Made by a program: the position numbers and the translations under genes. A DNA stretch of 64,000 nucleotides from Motilibacter rhizosphaerae (lineage in GTDB: Bacteria; Actinomycetota; Actinomycetes; Motilibacterales; Motilibacteraceae): contig NZ_SGXD01000002.1 in NCBI RefSeq assembly GCF_004216915.1, forward strand, positions 496,001 through 560,000, read 5' to 3'. Below, piece by piece: positions 35,826 to 45,000 of this stretch. Each line of letters opens with the position of its first letter. The first letter of the stretch is position 1. Under the pieces are notes generated by a model. That model worked only from the letters and a program-made list of their open reading frames with translations, was not told where the DNA came from and searched no databases.

Positions 35826-36640
35826 GCGCTCCCGCCCTCGGCACGCGCCCGCCGCAGCTCGCGCCGAGCCGCGGGGTCCGCCCGGCGGAAGCCGTGGAAG
35901 TGCCCCGGGTGGTAGAGGTGCGAGCGCGTCCCGTGCGCCCCCAGGGCCGGGCCGACGAGGAAGAGCGTGTGCTTCCAGAGCTTGTGCTCCTTGACCGTGT
36001 CCTCGAGCGTCCCGACCGTGCACGTGACGACGAGCTCGTCCGGCCAGGTCGCCTGGAACGCGATGACGACGGGGGTGTCCTCGGCGTACCCGCCCTCGAG
36101 CAGCTCCTCCTGCAGCTGACCGGACCGTGCGGCGGAGAGGAAGACCGCCATGGTCGTGCCGTGGCGCGCGAACTCCCGGACCTCCTCCCCCGGCGGCATC
36201 GGCGTCTTGCCACCGCCGAGCCGGGTGAGGATGACGGACTGCGCGACCTCGGGGATCGTCAGCTCGCGCTGCACGATCGCGGCGACGGCGGAGAAGGCAC
36301 TGACACCGGGGATGATCTCGACCTCGAGGCCGAGCTCGCGGCAGCGGTCGAGCTGCTCCTGCACGGCTCCCCACAGCGCCGGGTCGCCGGAGTGGATGCG
36401 CGCGACGCGCAGCCCCTGCTCGACGGCGCGCTGGTAGATCGGGAGCACGCCCTCCATGGGCAGCTGCGCGGAGTCGACGACCTCGGCGCCCTCGCGGCAG
36501 TGCTCGAGCACGGCCTCCTCGACGAGGCTGGACGCCCAGATGACGACATCGGCGTCCGCGATCGCCTTGGCAGCACGGAAGGTCAGCAGGTCGGCGGCGC
36601 CGGGACCGGCCCCCACGAACGTCACCTTGCCGGTGCTCAC
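35822..36640 (-). CDS. cobM: Precorrin-4 C11-methyltransferase
   Basis: 272 residues. Tetrapyrrole methylase motifs: VTFVGAGPGAADLLTFRAAK, ARIHSGDPALWGAVQEQLDR, VEIIPGVSAFSAVAAIVQRE and VILTRLGGGKTPMPPGEEV, the last typical of CobM/CbiF. Methylates C11. The C-terminal extension is basic (RRELRRARAEGGSA). GTG 36640 overlaps the cobI stop. Confidence 0.95.
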   Translation of the reverse strand: MSTGKVTFVGAGPGAADLLTFRAAKAIADADVVIWASSLVEEAVLEHCREGAEVVDSAQLPMEGVLPIYQRAVEQGLRVARIHSGDPALWGAVQEQLDRCRELGLEVEIIPGVSAFSAVAAIVQRELTIPEVAQSVILTRLGGGKTPMPPGEEVREFARHGTTMAVFLSAARSGQLQEELLEGGYAEDTPVVIAFQATWPDELVVTCTVGTLEDTVKEHKLWKHTLFLVGPALGAHGTRSHLYHPGHFHGFRRADPAARRELRRARAEGGSA

Positions 36641-37374
36641 AGCCTGCCTCCTCGGGTGCCCCGCGCGGGGGGTGCGATGACGGTGGAGAGGTACGGCGCC
36701 TCGGCGTCCGCGGGGACCTCGGTCAGCGGGCGCACGTCCTCGTCGGGGAGTCCCAGCGCCGCACCGAAGACGGCACCCTCGAGCCGGCCCCGCGCCTCCA
36801 GGACCGCGCGGACCGCCGGGAGGTGGCGCCCGCCCTTGTAGGCGACGACGGTGTCGAAGGCGTCCAGCGCCTCCTCGTAGGCCGCGATGCCGGCTGTCAG
36901 CGGCAGCAACGCCAGCGACTCGGTCCCCTCGCAGAGCACGGAACCGCTGCGGGCAGCCAGGTCCTGCATCGCGGTGATGCCGGGGACGGTCTCGACCACG
37001 AGCCCCGGCACGGCCTCGGCGACGGTGTCGGCGAGGTAGGAGAACGTCGAGTAGACGTTGGGGTCGCCGATCGTGGCGAAGGCGACCGTGCCCGCGCCAG
37101 CGGCGAAGGCGTCGGCAACAGCAGAACCGGCTGCCGCCCAGGCACTCTCACGGCGAGGGGTGACGCCACCGCGGTCGTCGAGCGCGAATACCACACGGCG
37201 TACGCGGTCGTGCGTCACGTGCGCCCGCACCGTGGCCTCGGCACGGCCGGGGACGTCGAGCGCCATCACCGGCACGAAGACCACGTCCGCCTCCGCGAGC
37301 ACGCGGACGCCCTTGACCGTGACGAGGTCGGGGTCACCGGGACCGACGCCCACCCCCACGAGACGCGCACTCAT
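36637..37374 (-). CDS. cobI: Precorrin-2 C20-methyltransferase
   Basis: 245 residues. LVGVGVGPGDPDLVTVKGVR, VAFATIGDPNVYSTFSYLAD, VVETVPGITAMQDLAARSGS are the CobI/CbiL signature blocks. Methylates C20 of (cobalt-)precorrin-2. ATG 37374 overlaps the cobB stop (ATGA). Confidence 0.95.
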   Translation of the reverse strand: MSARLVGVGVGPGDPDLVTVKGVRVLAEADVVFVPVMALDVPGRAEATVRAHVTHDRVRRVVFALDDRGGVTPRRESAWAAAGSAVADAFAAGAGTVAFATIGDPNVYSTFSYLADTVAEAVPGLVVETVPGITAMQDLAARSGSVLCEGTESLALLPLTAGIAAYEEALDAFDTVVAYKGGRHLPAVRAVLEARGRLEGAVFGAALGLPDEDVRPLTEVPADAEAPYLSTVIAPPARGTRGGRL

Positions 37375-38723
37375 GCCGCGGCCGCAGCAGCGGTGAAGCG
37401 GGCCGCGATGCCCGGGGCACCCGCCCAGTGGACGTGGAGGTAGGACGCGTGTACGCCGCCGCTGACGAAGCCCTCGGCGGCACCGCCCGCCCACTGCCAC
37501 GCCGGGCTCGTCCCGCCCACGGCCGGGCGGGTGCAGGCGGTGCGGTGGAACTCGTGACCACGTACGCGCTCGCCGGTCCGCGCCAGCACCGAGTCCGAGA
37601 CGGCCACGGCCTCGCGGTAGCCGAGGGTGAGCTGTCCGGTCATGCGCGCCTCGATGTCGAGCACGCCGCACATCTCCTTGCCGTCCAAGCGCTTCGCGAG
37701 GTAGAGCAGCCCGGCGCACTCGGCCGCGATGGGCGCGCCCGAGGCGGCCAGAGCCAGCACGGAGGCGCGGAGGGGCTCGTTGGCGGAGAGCTCCGCGGCG
37801 TACATCTCGGGGAAGCCGCCGCCCACCACGAGGCCGCGCGCGCCCTCGGGCAGCGACTCGTCGCGCAGCGGGTCGACGGGCACGACCTCAGCACCTGCCG
37901 CGCGGAGCAGTTCGGCGGTCTCGGCGTAGGAGAAGGTGAACGCCGCGCCGGAGGCGACCGCGATCCGGGGACGGCCCGGCACCGGGTCACCCACGGCGAC
38001 GCGCGGGTCCCAGGCGGCGGCGGACAGCGGCGGCGCGGTGCGGGCCAGGTCGTGCAGCGCGTCGAGGTCGACGCAGGCGTCGACGAGCTCGCCGAGGGCG
38101 CGCACGGTGGAGACGCTGGCGGCCGAGCGCTCGGCCACGGGTACGAGCCCGAGGTGCCGGGAGGGCGCGGCGATGGCGTCGGAGCGCGGCAGCGCCCCGA
38201 GGACGGGGACGCCGATCTCCTCGAGCGCGTCGCGCACGATCTGCTCGTGGCGCTCGGACGCGACGCGGTTGAGGATGACGCCGCCGAGACGCACACCCGG
38301 GTCGAAGGTCGCGAAGCCGTGCACCAGCGCGGCGACCGAGCGGCCCTGCGAGGACGGGTCGACGACGAGGACGACGGGAGCGCGGAGCAGCTTGGCGATC
38401 TGGGCGGTGGAGGCGAGCTCCCCGCGCCCGCTCGCGCCGTCGTAGAGCCCCATGACGCCCTCGACCACGGCGAGGTCGGCGCCGGCCGCACCGTGCAGGA
38501 ACATCGGGACGATGCGCTCCTCGCCGCAGAGGAACGCGTCGAGGTTGCGGCCGAGCCGGCCCGCGGCGAGCGCGTGGTAGCCCGGGTCGATGTAGTCCGG
38601 ACCGACCTTGTGCGGCGAGACGGCGAGCCCGCGGTGCGCGAACGCCGCGAGCAGACCGGTGGTGACGGTCGTCTTGCCGTGGCCGCTGGCGGGCGCCGCG
38701 AGGACGACCCGCGGGATGCTCAC
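37371..38723 (-). CDS. cobB: Cobyrinate a,c-diamide synthase
   Basis: 450 residues. ATPase half: VVLAAPASGHGKTTVTTGLL (P-loop), HKVGPDYIDPGYHALAAGR, VVEGVMGLYDGASGRGELAS. Glutaminase half from about 245: GLVVGGGFPEMYAAELSANE, PIAAECAGLLYLAKRL with the nucleophile Cys, and HEFHRT near the end. It amidates the a and c carboxylates using glutamine and ATP. GTG 38723 overlaps cobO. Confidence 0.95.
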   Translation of the reverse strand: MSIPRVVLAAPASGHGKTTVTTGLLAAFAHRGLAVSPHKVGPDYIDPGYHALAAGRLGRNLDAFLCGEERIVPMFLHGAAGADLAVVEGVMGLYDGASGRGELASTAQIAKLLRAPVVLVVDPSSQGRSVAALVHGFATFDPGVRLGGVILNRVASERHEQIVRDALEEIGVPVLGALPRSDAIAAPSRHLGLVPVAERSAASVSTVRALGELVDACVDLDALHDLARTAPPLSAAAWDPRVAVGDPVPGRPRIAVASGAAFTFSYAETAELLRAAGAEVVPVDPLRDESLPEGARGLVVGGGFPEMYAAELSANEPLRASVLALAASGAPIAAECAGLLYLAKRLDGKEMCGVLDIEARMTGQLTLGYREAVAVSDSVLARTGERVRGHEFHRTACTRPAVGGTSPAWQWAGGAAEGFVSGGVHASYLHVHWAGAPGIAARFTAAAAAA

Positions 38724-39334
38724 CACTCGATCCCCCGCTGGCCCTTCTGCCCCGCGTCCATCGGGTGCTTGACCTTGGTCATCTCGACCACGAGGTCGGC
38801 CGCCTCGACCAGGCGCGGGTCGGCGCCCCGGCCGGTGATGACGACGTGCTGGGTGCCGGGGCGGTCGCGCAGCACCGAGACGACCTCGTCGACGTCGACC
38901 CAGCCCCAGGTCATCGGGTAGGTGAACTCGTCGAGGACGTAGAGGCCGTGGGTCTCCGCGGCGAGGTCGCGCTGGATCTGCGCCCAGCCCTCGCGCGCGT
39001 CGGCGGCGTGGTCCTCCTCGGTGCCCGGGCGCTGGGTCCACGACCAGCCCTCGCCCATCTTGTGCCAGGCGACGGGCGCGCCCTCGCCGGTCTGCTCGTG
39101 GACCCGGCCGAGCGCCTTGAACGCCGACTCCTCGCCGACCTTCCACTTCGCGGACTTGACGAACTGGAACACCCCGATGGGGATGCCGGCGTTCCACGCG
39201 CGCAGGGCGAGCCCGAACGCCGCGGTGGACTTGCCCTTCATCTCGCCGGTGTGGACGACGACGAGCGGGCGGTTGCGGCGCTGGCGCGTGGTGAGCCCGT
39301 CCTCGGGGACGACGCTCGGCTTGCCCTGCGGCAT
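38720..39334 (-). CDS. cobO: Cob(I)yrinic acid a,c-diamide adenosyltransferase
   Basis: 204 residues. Family motifs: VVVHTGEMKGKSTAAFGLAL (ATP loop), IGVFQFVKSAKWKVGEESAF, GLYVLDEFTYPMTWGWVDVD, VVITGRGADPRLVEAADLVV and the C-terminal EMTKVKHPMDAGQKGQRGIE, conserved in CobA/CobO/BtuR. It adds the 5'-deoxyadenosyl group. ATG 39334 overlaps the upstream chelatase gene by one base (TGATG). Confidence 0.96.
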   Translation of the reverse strand: MPQGKPSVVPEDGLTTRQRRNRPLVVVHTGEMKGKSTAAFGLALRAWNAGIPIGVFQFVKSAKWKVGEESAFKALGRVHEQTGEGAPVAWHKMGEGWSWTQRPGTEEDHAADAREGWAQIQRDLAAETHGLYVLDEFTYPMTWGWVDVDEVVSVLRDRPGTQHVVITGRGADPRLVEAADLVVEMTKVKHPMDAGQKGQRGIEW

Positions 39335-41343
39335 CAGGCGGCCCTGCCCTTCGCTGTGGTCCTGCCCGGCAGCGTCGTCTCGCGGACGAGCGCCGCGAGG
39401 CTCTCGGCGGCGAGCTCCTCGAGGCGTACGCAGTCGCCGCCGAGCCCCGCTGCCAGCTGCGCCGCGAGCCCGAGCCGGACCGGGCCCGACTCGCAGTCGA
39501 CCACGACGCTCGTCACCCCGCGCGCCTGCAGCAGAGCGGCGGCGCGCTCCGGCGCCTCGCCGCTCGTGTGCCGGCCGTCGGTGACGACGACGAGCAGGGG
39601 CCGCCGGCGCGGGTCGCGCACCCGCTCCAGGCGCAGCACCTGCTCGGCCTGGAGCAGTCCGGCGGTGAGCGGCGTGCGGCCGCCGGTCGGGAGCGCCTGC
39701 AGCCGCGCCGCGCCCGCCTCGACCGACCACGTCGCGGGCAGCGCCGTCTCGGCGGCCGCGCCGCGGAAGGTGACGACGGCGACCTTGTCGCGGCGCTGGT
39801 ACGCGTCGAGCAGCAGGCTCAGCACCGCGCCCTTGACCGCGGACATCCGCTGGCGCGCCGCCATCGAGCCCGACGCGTCGACGCAGAAGACGACGAGGTT
39901 GGACTCGCGGCCCTCGCGCACGGCCTGACGCAGGTCCTGGCGGCGGACGACGAGCGCGCCGTCCCGCCCGCGGCGCTGCTGGTGGGGCGCGGCCGCGCGC
40001 AGGGTCGCGGCGAGGTGCAGCGCGGTGACCGGGCCGCGCGGCAGCTCGCTGCGCACCGTCCGCCCGTTGCTGGTGCGCGCGCGGGAGCGCCGGCCCTCGG
40101 CGCCGTCGCCGAGACCGGCGACGCGGAGGGGACGCACGGCGTACGGGCTGGCCGCGGAGGCGACGGCCTCGCTGCTGCCGGTGGGGCTGCCGGGAGCCGG
40201 GTCGCCCCCGCCGGCCTCGGGCGTCGCGCTGTCGCCGGGGGCGTCGGCGCCCTCGCCGCCGCCCGAAGGACCAGGTCCCGCAGGCTCGGGGTCGGGCTCC
40301 GGCTCGGGCGCGCTGGACTCGAGCGCCTCGTCGAGCTGCTGGGAGTCGAGGCCGGGCGCGTCGAACGGGTTGCGCCGGCGCCGGTGCGGCAGCGCGAGGA
40401 GCGCGGCCTGCCGCACGTCCTCCGGCAGCACCTCGGTGCGGCCGTCCCAGGCGGCGAGCGCGATCGCCGTCCGCGCGGTGACGAGGTCGGCGCGCAGGCC
40501 GTCGACGTCGAACGCCGCGCAGACCGCGGTGACCTGGCGCAGCGCGGCGTCGGAGAGCACGACGGAGGGCAGCAGCGCGCGGGCGGCGGCGATGCGGCCG
40601 GCGAGGGCAGCGTCCTCCGCGGCCCATCCTGCGGCGAAGCCCGCGGGGTCGGCGTCGTACGCGAGCCGGCGGCGCACCACCTCGGCGCGCTCGGACGGCT
40701 CGCGGGAGGCGCGCACCTCGACCGTGAGGCCGAAGCGGTCGAGCAGCTGCGGGCGGAGCTCGCCCTCCTCGGGGTTCATGGTCCCGACCAGCAGGAAGCG
40801 CGAGGCGTGCGTGACCGAGACGCCCTCACGCTCGACGTGCGCGCGGCCCATCGCCGCCGCGTCCAGCAGCAGGTCGACCAGATGGTCGGAGAGCAGGTTG
40901 ACCTCGTCGACGTAGAGCACGCCGCGGTGCGCGGCCGCGAGCAGCCCCGGGTCGAAGGCCTTGACCCCCTCGCCGAGCGCGCGCTCGAGGTCGAGCGAGC
41001 CGACGACCCGGTCCTCGGAGGCACCGACCGGCAGCTCGACCAGCCGCGCCGGGCGCTCGGCGGCCGGCCCCTGGGGGTCGTGCGGGCCGTCGGGGCAGGC
41101 GGGGTCAGGGGCGGCGGGGTCGCAGGAGAAGCGGCAGCCCGGGACGACCGCGAGCGGCGGGAGCAGCGCGGCGAGCGCCCGCACGACCGTCGACTTGGCG
41201 GTGCCCTTCTCGCCGCGCACGAGGACCCCGCCGATCGCGGGGTCCACGGCGTTGACGAGCAGGGCCAGCCGCAGGTCGTCGAGGCCGACGACGGCGGAGA
41301 ACGGGTAGCGCGCGTCGGAAGCGCGCACCTCGGGGAGTGCCAA
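39334..41343 (-). CDS. ChlI-ChlD-type AAA/VWA chelatase subunit, first gene of the cobalamin operon
   Basis: 669 residues. Residues 1-330 are a ChlI/BchI-like AAA+ domain: [40 protein letters not shown] (Walker A), [20 protein letters not shown] (Walker B), [20 protein letters not shown]. An acidic Pro/Glu/Ser-rich linker (about 340-420) follows, then a ChlD-like VWA domain with the MIDAS motif [14 protein letters not shown]. Such proteins drive metal insertion by a large chelatase subunit (CobN or BchH type), which is not in this window. TTG 41343 has GGGAGG about 10 nt upstream; GTG 41328 is possible. A cobalamin riboswitch lies just upstream. Confidence 0.88.
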   Translation of the reverse strand: MALPEVRASDARYPFSAVVGLDDLRLALLVNAVDPAIGGVLVRGEKGTAKSTVVRALAALLPPLAVVPGCRFSCDPAAPDPACPDGPHDPQGPAAERPARLVELPVGASEDRVVGSLDLERALGEGVKAFDPGLLAAAHRGVLYVDEVNLLSDHLVDLLLDAAAMGRAHVEREGVSVTHASRFLLVGTMNPEEGELRPQLLDRFGLTVEVRASREPSERAEVVRRRLAYDADPAGFAAGWAAEDAALAGRIAAARALLPSVVLSDAALRQVTAVCAAFDVDGLRADLVTARTAIALAAWDGRTEVLPEDVRQAALLALPHRRRRNPFDAPGLDSQQLDEALESSAPEPEPDPEPAGPGPSGGGEGADAPGDSATPEAGGGDPAPGSPTGSSEAVASAASPYAVRPLRVAGLGDGAEGRRSRARTSNGRTVRSELPRGPVTALHLAATLRAAAPHQQRRGRDGALVVRRQDLRQAVREGRESNLVVFCVDASGSMAARQRMSAVKGAVLSLLLDAYQRRDKVAVVTFRGAAAETALPATWSVEAGAARLQALPTGGRTPLTAGLLQAEQVLRLERVRDPRRRPLLVVVTDGRHTSGEAPERAAALLQARGVTSVVVDCESGPVRLGLAAQLAAGLGGDCVRLEELAAESLAALVRETTLPGRTTAKGRAA

Positions 41344-41394
41344 CGCCGTACGTCCCTCCCGGGGTGTCCACGCCCCTGGTCGGCTCGGACGACG

Positions 41395-41578
41395 GCGGGA
41401 GTAATCCTGGCTCCCGGATCAGCGCTCGGCCTCGGCCTTCCAACCGCTCGCACGACGGGGTGCTCCCGTCGCCCTCGCAGCCGTGGCCGGAGATGAGGCT
41501 CCGCTCCCCGGTGACAGTGGCGGGACCGCGCCGGAATCGCACCGGCTTCCTCCACTGCCGTCGCAGTGCTCCTGCATC
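41395..41578 (-). promoter_or_regulatory. Cobalamin (AdoCbl) riboswitch
   Basis: On the minus strand the leader contains the class hallmarks in order: GAAGCCGGTGCGATTCCGGC, then CGGTCCCGCCACTGTCACC, and near its 3' end GGGAGCCAGGATTACTCCC, which includes the B12 box (AGCCAGGATTAC, about 41413-41402). It lies about 50 nt before the first gene of the cobalamin operon, so cobalamin should repress expression, probably by hiding the ribosome site. No long U-tract follows, which favours translational control. The promoter must lie near or inside the 3' end of the upstream ABC permease gene. Confidence 0.93.
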
Positions 41579-41604
41579 CTAAGGGCAGGCACCGACGGGC
41601 AGCG

Positions 41605-42441
41605 CTACACGTCCCGGCGGCGGAGCACGACGGCCGCCGCGGCGAGCGCTGCCACGACCCACAGCAGCAGGACCAGCCCGCCGGCTCCCGCGCTCAGCGC
41701 GTGCGGGTCCTCGGGGCGCGGGGAGAACAGCGAGGCGCCCGCCTCGCCCGGGAGGTACGGCAGGGTGTGCGCCCGCCACGACGCCGGCAGCACCTGCCCG
41801 ATCCCCGGGATGACCAGCAGGATCGCGACCAGGGCCGCGATGCCGCCGGCGGTGCTCCGCAGCAGGAAGCCGAGGGCGAGGGCGAAGATCCCCACGAGCG
41901 TGAGGTAGAGCCCGACTCCCACGACCGAGGCGGCCGCGTGCGGGGCGGACAGTGTCGTGCCGTGCGAGGCCAGGAAGTGCTGGCCGCCGAGGAACGCCAC
42001 CAGCGCGGCTGGGGTCATGACGACGAAGACGACGACCGCGTAGAGGGCGGCCTTGGCCCACAGCACCGGGAGCCGGGTGGGCACGGCCCCGAAGGTCGCC
42101 CGGACCATCCCGGTGGCGTACTCGCCGGAGATGAGCAGCACCCCGAGCACGCCGACCGCGAGCTGGGCGAGGTTGACCCCGATGAGGCTGCGGTTGATCG
42201 GCTCGAAGACCGCCCGCTCGTCGGCGCCGATGCTCGACCAGTGGCTGTTGGTCGCGGCGCCGACGGCCCAGCCGATGCCGACCATGGCGATGACGGCGAC
42301 GAGCAGGGTGATCCAGGTCGAGCGCAGCGAGCGGAGCTTGACCCACTCGGAACGCAGGACCCGCGGCAGGGTGACGGGCCGGACCTCGACCCGCTCGGTG
42401 CGCGGCGCGGTCGTGCCGGTCGGGGCGGTGGCGGTGCTCAT
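41605..42441 (-). CDS. ABC-2 transporter permease
   Basis: 278 residues with six hydrophobic segments: LRSTWITLLVAVIAMVGIGW first, LAVGVLGVLLISGEYATGMV with the family ISGEY motif, and a final helix VLLLWVVAALAAAAVVL ending in RRRDV. It pairs with the upstream ATPase, overlapping by ATGA at 42438-42441. Multidrug- or lipid-type export is typical; substrate unknown. Ends just upstream of the riboswitch. Confidence 0.88.
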   Translation of the reverse strand: MSTATAPTGTTAPRTERVEVRPVTLPRVLRSEWVKLRSLRSTWITLLVAVIAMVGIGWAVGAATNSHWSSIGADERAVFEPINRSLIGVNLAQLAVGVLGVLLISGEYATGMVRATFGAVPTRLPVLWAKAALYAVVVFVVMTPAALVAFLGGQHFLASHGTTLSAPHAAASVVGVGLYLTLVGIFALALGFLLRSTAGGIAALVAILLVIPGIGQVLPASWRAHTLPYLPGEAGASLFSPRPEDPHALSAGAGGLVLLLWVVAALAAAAVVLRRRDV

Positions 42442-43358
42442 GCGCGGGCCTCCGAATCGGCGGCGGCGTACTCCACGTCGTCGCGGGTCATGTCCATGAA
42501 GACCTCCTCGAGGGAGGCGCGGTGCGGCGTGAGCTCGTGCAGGGCGATGCGCTCGGCCAGCGCCACCTCGCCGATGCCGGGCGCGTCGACGCCGGACACC
42601 TGCAGGCCCCCGTCGCCGTCCGCGACGACCTCGGCGCCCTGGCGGACGAGGGCCGCGGCGAGCGCGGTCGGCTCGGCCGAGCGGACGAGCACCGAGCTCG
42701 TCGGCGCCCCGGAGATGAGCTGCGCGATCGGCACGTCGGCGATGAGCCGGCCGCGCCCGACGACGACCACGTGCTCCGCGGTCTGCGCCATCTCGCTCAT
42801 GAGGTGCGAGGAGAGGAAGACGGTGCGGCCCTCGTCGGCGAGCTGCTTGAGCAGGTCGCGGATCCAGCGGATGCCCTCGGGGTCGAGGCCGTTGACCGGC
42901 TCGTCGAGCATGACGGTCTCCGGGTCTCCGAGCAGCGCGCTCGCGATGCCGAGCCGCTGGCCCATGCCGAGGCTGAAGCCGCCAGCCCGGCGCCGGGCGA
43001 CGTCCTGCAGCCCGACCATGCCGATGACCTCGTCGACGCGGCGGTCGCTGATGCCGTGCGTCGCGGCCAGCGCGCGCAGGTGGTTGCGCGCCGAGCGCGA
43101 GGTGTGGACGGCCTTCGCCTCGAGCAGCGCGCCCAGCACGTGGAGCGGCCGGTCGTGCTCGCGGTACGGGCGGCCCGCGACCGTCGCCGTCCCGGAGGTC
43201 GGAGTGTCGAGGCCGAGCACCATGCGCATCGTCGTCGACTTGCCGGCGCCGTTCGGGCCGAGGAAGCCGGTGACGATCCCCGGCTGGACGGTGAAGGTGA
43301 GGTCGTCGACGGCGGTCTTCTCGCCGTACCTCTTGGTCAGTCCGCGGACCTCGATCAC
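42438..43358 (-). CDS. ABC transporter ATP-binding protein
   Basis: 306 residues from GTG 43358 with GAGGAG 6 nt upstream. Walker A GFLGPNGAGKSTTMRMVL, signature FSLGMGQRLGIASALLG, Walker B TVMLDEPVNGLDPEG, switch SSHLMSEMAQ. The SLGMGQR form of the signature is typical of actinobacterial exporter ATPases of this group. C-terminal DUF4162-like domain follows. Two-gene operon with the ABC-2 permease. Confidence 0.93.
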   Translation of the reverse strand: MIEVRGLTKRYGEKTAVDDLTFTVQPGIVTGFLGPNGAGKSTTMRMVLGLDTPTSGTATVAGRPYREHDRPLHVLGALLEAKAVHTSRSARNHLRALAATHGISDRRVDEVIGMVGLQDVARRRAGGFSLGMGQRLGIASALLGDPETVMLDEPVNGLDPEGIRWIRDLLKQLADEGRTVFLSSHLMSEMAQTAEHVVVVGRGRLIADVPIAQLISGAPTSSVLVRSAEPTALAAALVRQGAEVVADGDGGLQVSGVDAPGIGEVALAERIALHELTPHRASLEEVFMDMTRDDVEYAAADSEARA

Positions 43359-43437
43359 GTGCGCTCCTCGCCCTGGTAGCGGTTCGCCGCGAGTCTGCGC
43401 CCCCGAGGCTGTGACGACGCTGAGTCGTCGTAGTGCG

Positions 43438-43496
43438 GCGCCCCAGGACGTGCACGATCCCGTCCCCTCCTCGTGATCATGCACATCCTGGGGCGG
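43438..43496. terminator. Repeat-family hairpin between the DUF347 gene and ABC operon
   Basis: Arms CGCCCCAGGACGTGCACGAT (43439-43458) and ATCATGCACATCCTGGGGCG (43477-43496) form a long imperfect hairpin. The second arm is a copy of the dispersed TGCATGATCACGG family in reverse orientation, the first a diverged copy. It directly follows the stop of the DUF347 gene and could terminate it. Confidence 0.65.
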
Positions 43497-43500
43497 GGCG

Positions 43501-44310
43501 TCAGACGGCGGTCGCGGTGCCGTCCCGGCGCTCGACGGGCGTGCGGTCGCGACCGGTGACGCTGAGGTACGCCACGGTCGCGATGATCGCGGCGAGGAAG
43601 ACCAGGCTCGTCAGCAGCGTGCCGAACCCGGCACCGCCGTCGCTGCGGTCGCCCGAGAGGTAGTCACCGGTCGAGCCGCCGAGCGGTCGGGTGAGGACGT
43701 ACGCGACCCAGAACGCCGTGAGCGGCGCGACGAGCCGCGTGCGCCAGGCGACGACGACCAGCGCGAGGGCCACGGCGAACACGACGACCGCGCCGAGCAG
43801 GGACATCGAGAGCCGGTCGACGAGCAGGTCGCCGACGGCGGTGCCGAGCGCGAAGGTGACGAGGACGACGAGCCAGTAGAAGGCCTCGCGACGGGTGGTG
43901 ACGATCGAGTGGATCGAGAGGGTCCCCTCGGTGCGGTACCACCAGAGGAAGATGCCGGCGAGGAGCACGGCGAAGACCGGTGCCGTCACGAGCAGGCTGA
44001 TCCCGAGCCCGTCAGTGAGGTTGTCCGTGGCGAGCGTGCCGACGACGCTGATGAGCACGACGCTGAGCCAGTAGACCCAGGGGACGTACGCCCGGGTGCG
44101 GAACTGCACGACGAGCGCGGCGACGAGCAGCGCGGTCATCAGCGCGGTCGTCGGGCCGAGCCCGAAGCCCAGCGTCTCGTTGATGTAGTCGGCCGCGCTC
44201 TCGCCGACGGAGGTGCAGAGCACCTTGATGATCCAGAAGAAGACCGTGATCTCCGGGACCTTGTTGAGCATGGTGGGGCCCGCGACGGCGCGGGAGGTGG
44301 TGGAGGACAT
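43501..44310 (-). CDS. DUF347 (COG4705) four-repeat membrane protein A
   Basis: 269 residues from ATG 44310, which lies 6 nt after a CACGCT -10 box. Four similar units of two helices each are visible, with recurring Trp and Gly-x-x-x-D motifs: ITVFFWIIKVLCTSVGESAA, YVPWVYWLSVVLISVVGTLA, AFYWLVVLVTFALGTAVGDL and TAFWVAYVLTRPLGGSTGDY. This is the DUF347 repeat architecture. Function unknown. The second paralogue at 44997-45818 has the same promoter design, so the two are probably co-regulated. Confidence 0.85.
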   Translation of the reverse strand: MSSTTSRAVAGPTMLNKVPEITVFFWIIKVLCTSVGESAADYINETLGFGLGPTTALMTALLVAALVVQFRTRAYVPWVYWLSVVLISVVGTLATDNLTDGLGISLLVTAPVFAVLLAGIFLWWYRTEGTLSIHSIVTTRREAFYWLVVLVTFALGTAVGDLLVDRLSMSLLGAVVVFAVALALVVVAWRTRLVAPLTAFWVAYVLTRPLGGSTGDYLSGDRSDGGAGFGTLLTSLVFLAAIIATVAYLSVTGRDRTPVERRDGTATAV

Positions 44311-44316
44311 GCTGTC

Positions 44317-44349
44317 AGCGTGGGGGTCCTCGCCTGACGACATCCTGAC
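44317..44349 (-). promoter_or_regulatory. Activator-type promoter of DUF347 gene A
   Basis: Minus strand order: GTCAGG, 5 nt, GTCAGG, 10 nt, CACGCT, 6 nt, ATG 44310. The direct repeats have an 11-bp period and cover the -35 position, as sites of OmpR/PhoB-type response regulators do. The same spacing occurs before paralogue B. Confidence 0.6.
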
Positions 44350-44382
44350 TGCGTTCCGCCTGCTGCGCCGGACCTTCTCGGC

Positions 44383-45000
44383 TCAGCGGCGGGCGCGGCG
44401 GGCCTCGAGTGCGACGGGGATCAGCGAGACCGCGATGATGAGGCCGATGACGGGCAGCAGGTAGCGGTCGATGCTGGGGATGCGCGAGCCGAGCTCGTAG
44501 CCAGCCAGCGTCACCCCGCAGCTCCACAGCAGACCACCGACCGCCTGCCACAGCGTGAAGACGCCGACCGGGACGCGGACCGTGCCGGCGAGCGGGTTGA
44601 GGACCGTCCGCACGAGCGGGATGAACCTGGCCAGCACCACGGCCTTCGCCACGCCGTACCGGTCGAGCGTGGTACGCGCCCGGGCCACGGCGTGCTGCAG
44701 CCGCGGCCGGTCGGGGCGGTCGAGCAGGGCCTCCCCGGCCGTACGCCCGATGACGTAGCCGGTCTGCGCGCCGAGCAGGGCCCCGGCAGCAGCTGCGACG
44801 AGGACAGCCGGCAGCGAGAGGTGGACGCTCGAGGTCGAGGATGCCGTGCACAGCAGGCCCGCGGTGAACAGCAGCGAGTCGCCGGGCAGGAAGAACCCGA
44901 TGAGCAACCCGGTCTCCGCGAACAGCACCACGAAGACGCCGATCGCGCCGAAGCTGGAGAGCAGGCTCTGCGCGTCGAGCGGGTTGAGCGCGGAGGTCAT
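44383..45000 (-). CDS. DedA family membrane protein
   Basis: 205 residues from ATG 45000. DedA (SNARE-associated/VTT) features: FVVLFAETGLLIGFFLPGDS near the N terminus with the conserved E and FxPGD, GALLGAQTGYVIGRTAGEAL, then FIPLVRTVLNPLAGTVRVPV holding the conserved arginines, and a C-terminal hydrophobic helix. DedA proteins are linked to undecaprenyl-phosphate recycling or membrane homeostasis. The start overlaps the DUF347 B stop (ATGA), so both are one operon. Confidence 0.92.
   Translation of the reverse strand: MTSALNPLDAQSLLSSFGAIGVFVVLFAETGLLIGFFLPGDSLLFTAGLLCTASSTSSVHLSLPAVLVAAAAGALLGAQTGYVIGRTAGEALLDRPDRPRLQHAVARARTTLDRYGVAKAVVLARFIPLVRTVLNPLAGTVRVPVGVFTLWQAVGGLLWSCGVTLAGYELGSRIPSIDRYLLPVIGLIIAVSLIPVALEARRARR

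Noticed and set aside
41341..41580. Small plus-strand open frames over the riboswitch
   Set aside because: The region matches cobalamin riboswitch elements on the minus strand; the short frames lack ribosome sites and homology.
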